The translations under genes and the position numbers were made by a program. Below, in pieces: positions 1 to 3,726 of a stretch of 6,075 bases of DNA. The stretch's first letter is position 1. Each line of letters opens with the position of its first letter. The stretch covers positions 1-6,075 of the forward strand of contig PKZR01000016.1 in NCBI GenBank assembly GCA_003133815.1. Reading direction: 5' to 3'. A model generated the notes under the pieces. It was not told where the DNA came from. It worked only from the letters and a program-made list of their open reading frames with translations, and did not search any database. The DNA is from Limisphaerales bacterium. GTDB taxonomy: Bacteria > Verrucomicrobiota > Verrucomicrobiia > Limisphaerales > UBA11358.

Positions 1-264
1 TTTACTACGCTGGACGACGAATGCCCAGATGATGAGTGCCAAATCCTGCCGTCAGAATATAAATGGATTGAAAATAATCACCCAACAGTAATAGCGTTTT
101 CCCGCGCAAGGATTTGGGATGCAGAAAAGATTAAATCATGTTTGGTGAGCGGAACTCTTAAAAAGCCGCGATTTGGAGATGTTCCTAAATCAACAGTCAG
201 TAAAGTTCTAAAAATTGCCCAGAAATCACGAGAGTTAAACAGCGACCTTAAAAAATTTCTGTAA
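1..264 (+). CDS. C-terminal fragment of an unrecognised protein (5' end outside window)
   Basis: The first forward frame is open from base 1 to a TAA at 262-264 and gives 87 residues ending in SDLKKFL. There is no in-frame ATG and the only in-frame GTG is codon 49, so the gene starts upstream of the window. I do not recognise the family. Visible traits are a CPDDEC pair of cysteines (residues 8 and 13), a third cysteine at 47, and a lysine-rich, probably helical tail from about residue 63 (TVSKVLKIAQKSRELNSDL). There is no membrane segment. By direct count the fragment is about 40% GC (105 of 264), whereas lines I counted in the two downstream genes are 53-75%, and lysine is coded mostly by AAA. 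That contrast could mean acquired DNA or simply a different gene class. It is convergent with the peptidase gene. That the frame codes is fairly likely; the function is unknown. Confidence 0.6.
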   Translation, partial: FTTLDDECPDDECQILPSEYKWIENNHPTVIAFSRARIWDAEKIKSCLVSGTLKKPRFGDVPKSTVSKVLKIAQKSRELNSDLKKFL

Positions 265-393
265 TTCTTTCGATTTCCAGATTCAAATTAAGGCACTACC
301 GGAACAGGTGGCTGCCTGCAAAGACCGGCCCGGACAGCCGCTGTAACCGTTGCCGCCGCACCGCCAGCAAAGCGAGAAAAAATCAGACGTCCT
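265..393. other. Convergent intergenic gap
   Basis: This gap separates the end of the forward fragment from the end of the reverse-strand peptidase gene. Its left third is AT-rich like the forward gene, and from about base 300 it is GC-rich like the peptidase gene. It contains a small palindrome, ACAGC-C-GCTGT, at 334-344. A run of six T on the reverse strand (377-382) lies 11 bases beyond the peptidase stop codon, but I could not find a GC-rich stem directly before it, so I do not call a terminator. No small gene is convincing here. Confidence 0.5.
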
Positions 394-3240
394 CTATGGC
401 GACAGGATAACCCGATAAAATTGGTTTGGAGCATTGCCCGTCGGCAGGGAAACGTTGATGACATTGTTGGTGGCGAGGATGGGACTGCCCAGGTTGGTCC
501 ACCCGGAACTGCTGAGATTGGTTGTTGATTGGATTTGATAGGAGACATTCAAGAATGCGCTCCAACTGAAGGCGAAATCACCACCGGAAACCGAGGCGGA
601 ATTTAGAACCGGCCCGGGAACGGTCTGCACGGTCACGTCATCCAAGCCGAACGCACCCGGGTCGTTGTTGAAATCAAATTCCAGCTTTGTGCTGGCGGCG
701 ATGGCCGGAACGACGTATTGCAGGTTGGTCCAGCCGAAAGCGGCCAGGTTGGTTCGGGCATAGATCTTCAAGTTGTTCCATTTCGCGATAAACTGGTTGT
801 TGGTAGTCACGCCTGTGATGTCGGGAACGCAGGTCAACGAGAAGGACACAAGGTATTTTTGATTGGCTGTGGTGGCCATGGACTGCGAGAGTGAACCGAC
901 CGCCGGGTAACCATTCCAAGCCCACTCCCCAAGGTAGGCGCCATAAAGCCCCGAACGAATAAACTGCCCGTCGGGCTGTCCAGGCAATGCTTCAGTTCCA
1001 GCCACGTCCACATCATCGGCGGACAAGGCAAAAACAAGCTCACTGCTGCCGGCCAAAATCCAATTGGTAAGGTCACCGGTTTCAAATCCGCCATTGCCCG
1101 CATAGAGGTCAAACTGGCGGTTTTGGGTCGTCCCGGCGGTGAGATTGTTCAAGACGATGTTGCCACTGGCATGGTTGATCAAAAAGTTATTTGCGGCCGG
1201 GTTGAGGCTGATCGTGACAGTGGTGCTGGCGCCAGCATTCAAATTGCCGGTGGCGGAAGAAACCGTGAGCCAACTGGAAGTGTTGATGAGGCTCCAGTTC
1301 AATGACGTTAAGCCGGCGTTCTTCAGCGTGTAAGTCTGTGAAGTCACAGAGAATGGCCCGCCACCAGGGCCGAAGGCAGTGAAGCCCAGCGGCGGCGTGA
1401 TGCTCAGATTATCCAACGGTGGCGACAGTAGCGCCGGGATGAGATTGTTGCCGTTGGGCGTGCCCAGGCCGGTGCATAGGTCATAGCCGGCCGTCGCCCA
1501 GAATTTGGTTGGACTGGCGCTGTTGGTGTTGCCGCCTGTTGTGATGTCCTGAAAACAGGACAGGTAATTGGCGCTTTTGGCAATGGCGTAAAGTGCTGGG
1601 TTGGCGAAGCCGACTGAAGGCTGGCCGTTGGCGGCAGCCTGCTGGTTCGCCAGCGCCACCAAACCCGCCCAGAGCGGGGCGGCCAGACTGGTGCCCACCT
1701 CCGGCATGGGAAATGAGAGTCCGATAGCATCGTTGCCCCAGAAGACAGTTATGTTATTGGCCACAATGGAGACGTCTGGCGAGTTGCGCATGGTGGTGGA
1801 GCCTTGGTTGGCCGTCATGCTGATGCCCTGCTGCCACGAAGGAATTGGATAGGCAAGACTCACGCCGCCCCCGGTCGCATACTCAGGAGTGATATCGCTC
1901 ATCCCATCGTTGCTGGCAGGCGTCAGCCAGGCGGTTTCCGCCATCCATGCGCCGGAAGCAGAGGACGTCGTCAACGTTGTGCCGCCCACAACCGTGATGT
2001 AGGGATCGTCTGCCGGCTCGTCAACGGGTCCCGAATAAGCCCCGAAGTCGCCGCTGGACAGGAAAAAACTCTGACCTTGAGCGGCAAACTGTTGGAATAT
2101 CTGCACCGTCGAAAGATTAATGTCGAACCCGTAGGAGCAGCTCAGTTGCTTGGCCAGATTGTCCGTGGCCATTCGATTCAGCACGTCGTTTATTTGGGCG
2201 GTCGTGGTTGCATCCTGGACATAATTTGTCCCCAAGGGCGGCAAATCCTGCGGCGTAGGTCCTTCATAGACCAGCACGCTGCTCAAACCCGGTGCCATTG
2301 AAATGGCCATTTCTATATCCGCCGCAACCTCCACGCCATAATCCAAGTAGCCAGTAGGGTTGCCCGAGTCATCAAAGTAAGTGGCGTCCGCACTATCACC
2401 TGGACCGCCGTCAACCAGAACAGGTGTCACGGTGACGTAGGGGATGCCGGCATCGTCTTCGTAATCCGTGATGTCCTGCGGGTTGAAACCAAACAGTTCA
2501 AAAAGCCCGACTGTCTGGCCGGTGCCATCCAGCGAAACGCCGGGGGCGTAGGCGTTGCGGAAATCATAGCCTTCGAATGGGCCGGTGTTTCCGCCGCCAC
2601 CACCGCCGCCGCCGCCTGACCCGCCGCCTCCCAATGGCCGTACCCTCGGCAAAGAGGATATGTCTGCCGGGTGTATATGCGGACGCGGCCTCACATAATT
2701 ATCCAGACCGCTGATGGCCAGCACCGGTGTCTTCAGGTCCAAGGTCGGCTCAACATCCGGCGCAAAAAAAATACGGTTCTCTTTTGGATGCTGGAATGTC
2801 TGCAGGTGGACGTGAAATGCATTTTCGATGTCCTTCACCGAACCGCTCACCTGCACCAGCGTACGGTTCGAGTGCGTGTGGATGACCGTCAAATGATGGG
2901 CATTGGCGAAATCCATCACCGCTTGATAATCCTCCACGCTCGGGGCGAACGAAGCCGTGAACTCGTCCGGTTTTAAAAAATGGCGGAAGTTTGGGCTGGC
3001 TGGATTATAAATGTTCTCAAGAAGGTTCGTGAGCTGCTCACGGTTGCGCAAGGGCAGACCAATGGCCACTTGCAGACGGTAATTGGCGTCGAGCCGGCCC
3101 AGCGCGGTAAGTTGCCTGGTGATCTTGGGCACATGGCCGCTGAGAACCTGCGTTGCCACGGCCCCGGAGACCGGTGCGGCTAAAACCGCCGACGCCCACA
3201 ATAACGCCGCCGCAACCAAGTTTTGTGCTTTCATCTTCAT
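394..3240 (-). CDS. Secreted S53 family peptidase (sedolisin / pro-kumamolisin type) with C-terminal beta-sandwich modules
   Basis: This is a serine-carboxyl endopeptidase precursor of 948 residues, predicted to be exported and to activate by removal of its own prodomain; sedolisins usually work at acid pH. Residues 1-27 are a signal peptide (MKMKAQN, a hydrophobic stretch, then a VLAAPVSGA cleavage area). About 31-183 is the pro-kumamolisin activation domain (SPNFRHFL, NRTLVQVSG, AFHVHL, SGLDNY). Residues 204-217 are a glycine linker. The S53 catalytic domain spans about 224-606, with Glu304 and Asp308 in GVEVAADIEMA, oxyanion Asp398 in SSGDFG and nucleophile Ser518 in GTSLAAP. The calcium site is Asp565-Ile566 plus Asp587 in GYDLCTGLGTP, with cysteines 562 and 589 nearby as a possible disulfide. 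About 612-712 is BACON-like (NWSLINTSSWLTVSS), 716-871 a jelly-roll-like domain (NGGFETGD to GLDDVTV), and 885-948 a verrucomicrobial-type closing module. I chose ATG 3240 because it begins the signal peptide; the upstream ATG at 3312 would add 24 residues (MTRNIYRRVP...). No clear Shine-Dalgarno precedes either. All key residues are present, so it is probably active. Confidence 0.93.
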   Translation of the reverse strand: MKMKAQNLVAAALLWASAVLAAPVSGAVATQVLSGHVPKITRQLTALGRLDANYRLQVAIGLPLRNREQLTNLLENIYNPASPNFRHFLKPDEFTASFAPSVEDYQAVMDFANAHHLTVIHTHSNRTLVQVSGSVKDIENAFHVHLQTFQHPKENRIFFAPDVEPTLDLKTPVLAISGLDNYVRPRPHIHPADISSLPRVRPLGGGGSGGGGGGGGGNTGPFEGYDFRNAYAPGVSLDGTGQTVGLFELFGFNPQDITDYEDDAGIPYVTVTPVLVDGGPGDSADATYFDDSGNPTGYLDYGVEVAADIEMAISMAPGLSSVLVYEGPTPQDLPPLGTNYVQDATTTAQINDVLNRMATDNLAKQLSCSYGFDINLSTVQIFQQFAAQGQSFFLSSGDFGAYSGPVDEPADDPYITVVGGTTLTTSSASGAWMAETAWLTPASNDGMSDITPEYATGGGVSLAYPIPSWQQGISMTANQGSTTMRNSPDVSIVANNITVFWGNDAIGLSFPMPEVGTSLAAPLWAGLVALANQQAAANGQPSVGFANPALYAIAKSANYLSCFQDITTGGNTNSASPTKFWATAGYDLCTGLGTPNGNNLIPALLSPPLDNLSITPPLGFTAFGPGGGPFSVTSQTYTLKNAGLTSLNWSLINTSSWLTVSSATGNLNAGASTTVTISLNPAANNFLINHASGNIVLNNLTAGTTQNRQFDLYAGNGGFETGDLTNWILAGSSELVFALSADDVDVAGTEALPGQPDGQFIRSGLYGAYLGEWAWNGYPAVGSLSQSMATTANQKYLVSFSLTCVPDITGVTTNNQFIAKWNNLKIYARTNLAAFGWTNLQYVVPAIAASTKLEFDFNNDPGAFGLDDVTVQTVPGPVLNSASVSGGDFAFSWSAFLNVSYQIQSTTNLSSSGWTNLGSPILATNNVINVSLPTGNAPNQFYRVILSP
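2590..2631 (-). repeat. Glycine-codon tract coding a 14-residue linker (G4-S-G9)
   Basis: Fourteen consecutive codons read Gly x4, Ser (TCA, 2617-2619), Gly x9. On the forward strand this looks like an impure CCG/CCN trinucleotide repeat. It lies between the last prodomain residues (LPRVRPL) and the first conserved residues of the mature enzyme (GPFEGYDFRNAY), where sedolisin precursors are cut. A repeat of this kind can change length by replication slippage in units of one residue without breaking the frame. Confidence 0.85.
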
Positions 3241-3318
3241 GGCAAAACTTGACCGCCAAACGGCAAAAATTCGATACAGGGCGGGAACGCGCCGATAAAT
3301 GTTCCGGGTCATTAGTGA

Positions 3319-3347
3319 ACTTTAAGCGCATATCGGAAGCGATTCAA
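3319..3347 (-). promoter_or_regulatory. Candidate sigma-70-like promoter for the S53 peptidase gene
   Basis: Read on the reverse strand, TTGAAT (3342-3347; four of six matches to TTGACA) is followed after exactly 17 bases by TAAAGT (3319-3324; four of six matches to TATAAT). Transcription would begin near 3312. That makes the upstream ATG practically leaderless and gives the preferred ATG at 3240 a leader of about 70 bases. The match is modest, and verrucomicrobial promoter rules are poorly known, so this is only a candidate. Confidence 0.28.
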
Positions 3348-3355
3348 CCGGAATC
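3341..3355. promoter_or_regulatory. Inverted repeat GATTC-N5-GAATC overlapping the candidate -35 box
   Basis: GATTC (3341-3345) and GAATC (3351-3355) form a perfect five-base inverted repeat around AACCG. It covers the proposed -35 element of the peptidase promoter, a position where a dimeric repressor could bind. A five-base stem is easily found by chance, and no regulator gene is present in the window. Confidence 0.2.
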
Positions 3356-3453
3356 ATGCACCTCACAAGCCTGGTCTTTGCTTTATCCGCAGATGCCGCC
3401 GATGATCTGTGTCAACGAATCGCAGGAAACGACTTGAGGCGTTTCATTTCAAA

Positions 3454-3482
3454 TGCGGAATGCGGAATTTTAATTGCGGAAT
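3454..3482. repeat. Heptanucleotide TGCGGAA repeat, four units with one diverged
   Basis: Bases 3454-3460, 3461-3467 and 3475-3481 are identical TGCGGAA units. The intervening unit, 3468-3474, is TTTTAAT, so the copies stay in seven-base phase. A related TGCGGA occurs at 3604. It is non-coding, short and probably formed by slippage. Confidence 0.6.
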
Positions 3483-3487
3483 TAAAA
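3468..3487. repeat. Perfect inverted repeat TTTTAATT-GCGG-AATTAAAA
   Basis: An eight-base AT-only stem (3468-3475 with 3480-3487) flanks a GCGG loop and overlaps the end of the heptanucleotide repeat. Because the stem is all A-T it would be a weak RNA hairpin. It may instead be an AT-rich protein-binding palindrome or a by-product of the repeat. Confidence 0.5.
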
Positions 3488-3527
3488 GAATGAGACTCGT
3501 CAATTTGTTTCCTACAAGACCATTTGG

Positions 3528-3544
3528 CCGTCGCAACGCGACGG
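3528..3544. repeat. GC-rich palindrome CCGTCGC-AAC-GCGACGG
   Basis: A perfect seven-base stem (3528-3534 with 3538-3544) closes a three-base loop; six of the seven pairs are G-C, so it would be a stable hairpin in RNA from either strand. No T-run follows on the reverse strand, so it is not a classical terminator. It lies 183 bases beyond the stop codon of the repeat protein and about 220 bases before the reading frame of the peptidase. It could be an operator, an RNA 3'-end stabiliser or a repetitive extragenic palindrome. Confidence 0.6.
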
Positions 3545-3632
3545 GACGAAGGATGAACCGGTGGCCGACGACAAAGACTGGCATGCCGCAAGAAGCTGGG
3601 GATGCGGACAAACCGGATTGTCTTGCGATCGC

Positions 3633-3649
3633 TTCAATGACACATTGAA
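3633..3649. repeat. Perfect inverted repeat TTCAATG-ACA-CATTGAA
   Basis: A second palindrome has the same seven-three-seven geometry as the one at 3528, but with an AT-rich stem (3633-3639 with 3643-3649). It is immediately preceded by the self-complementary octamer GCGATCGC (3625-3632) and overlaps a copy of AACCGG. Its size and symmetry would suit a dimeric DNA-binding protein. No function can be shown from the sequence. Confidence 0.5.
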
Positions 3650-3683
3650 CCGGCCTAATTCGGAAAAAGTGGCAAATTTGGAC

Positions 3684-3705
3684 GAAAACAACCTGAGAAA
3701 CAGGT
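3684..3705 (-). terminator. Weak candidate rho-independent terminator of the repeat-protein gene
   Basis: Twenty-one bases after the TGA of the repeat-protein gene, the reverse strand reads ACCTG-TTTCT-CAGGT and then TGTTTTC. This is a perfect five-base stem with a five-base loop followed by an interrupted T-run. Position and order are right for an intrinsic terminator, but the stem is short and only three of its five pairs are G-C, so termination may be leaky or aided by other hairpins further on. Confidence 0.35.
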
Positions 3706-3726
3706 AAAATCAGCCGTTTATATATT

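Larger units (their letters stand above)
3313..3726. other. Hairpin-rich intergenic region between the two exported-protein genes
   Basis: These 414 bases contain no gene I can support. They hold a candidate terminator next to the upstream gene, three further perfect inverted repeats (3468-3487, 3528-3544, 3633-3649), a heptanucleotide repeat (3454-3481), four copies of AACCGG (3346, 3556, 3611, 3648) and a candidate promoter next to the peptidase gene. The only forward frame of any length (GTG at 3409 to 3648) runs through the repeats, resembles no protein known to me, and looks spurious. The region would serve as the 3' end of one transcript and the control region of the next. Confidence 0.6.

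Noticed and set aside
377..382. Reverse-strand T-run as an intrinsic terminator of the peptidase gene
   Set aside because: No GC-rich stem lies directly before the T-run; GACGTC at 384-389 is self-complementary but has no loop.
288..548. Reverse open frame of 86 codons overlapping the end of the peptidase gene
   Set aside because: Most of it is a shifted frame of the real coding sequence, and the tail beyond 394 is only Ala/Val/Pro-rich GC-rich sequence. I considered a frameshifted extension of the peptidase, but the closing FYRVILSP module is complete, so the gene ends normally at 394.
1804..2301. Forward open frame of 165 codons opposite the peptidase catalytic domain
   Set aside because: It lies wholly antisense to well-conserved S53 motifs, its translation is Arg/His/Gly-rich without recognisable domains, and it is explained by the codon bias of the real gene.
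3409..3648. Forward open frame of 79 codons (GTG start) in the intergenic region
   Set aside because: It runs through the heptanucleotide repeat and two palindromes, has no ribosome binding site I can see, and its translation has no recognisable pattern. It is probably chance, though a small gene cannot be strictly excluded.
3454..3649. CRISPR array or transposon ends
   Set aside because: The repeats are 7-17 bases, differ in sequence and are unevenly spaced. There is no transposase, no target duplication and no conserved 25-40-base repeat.
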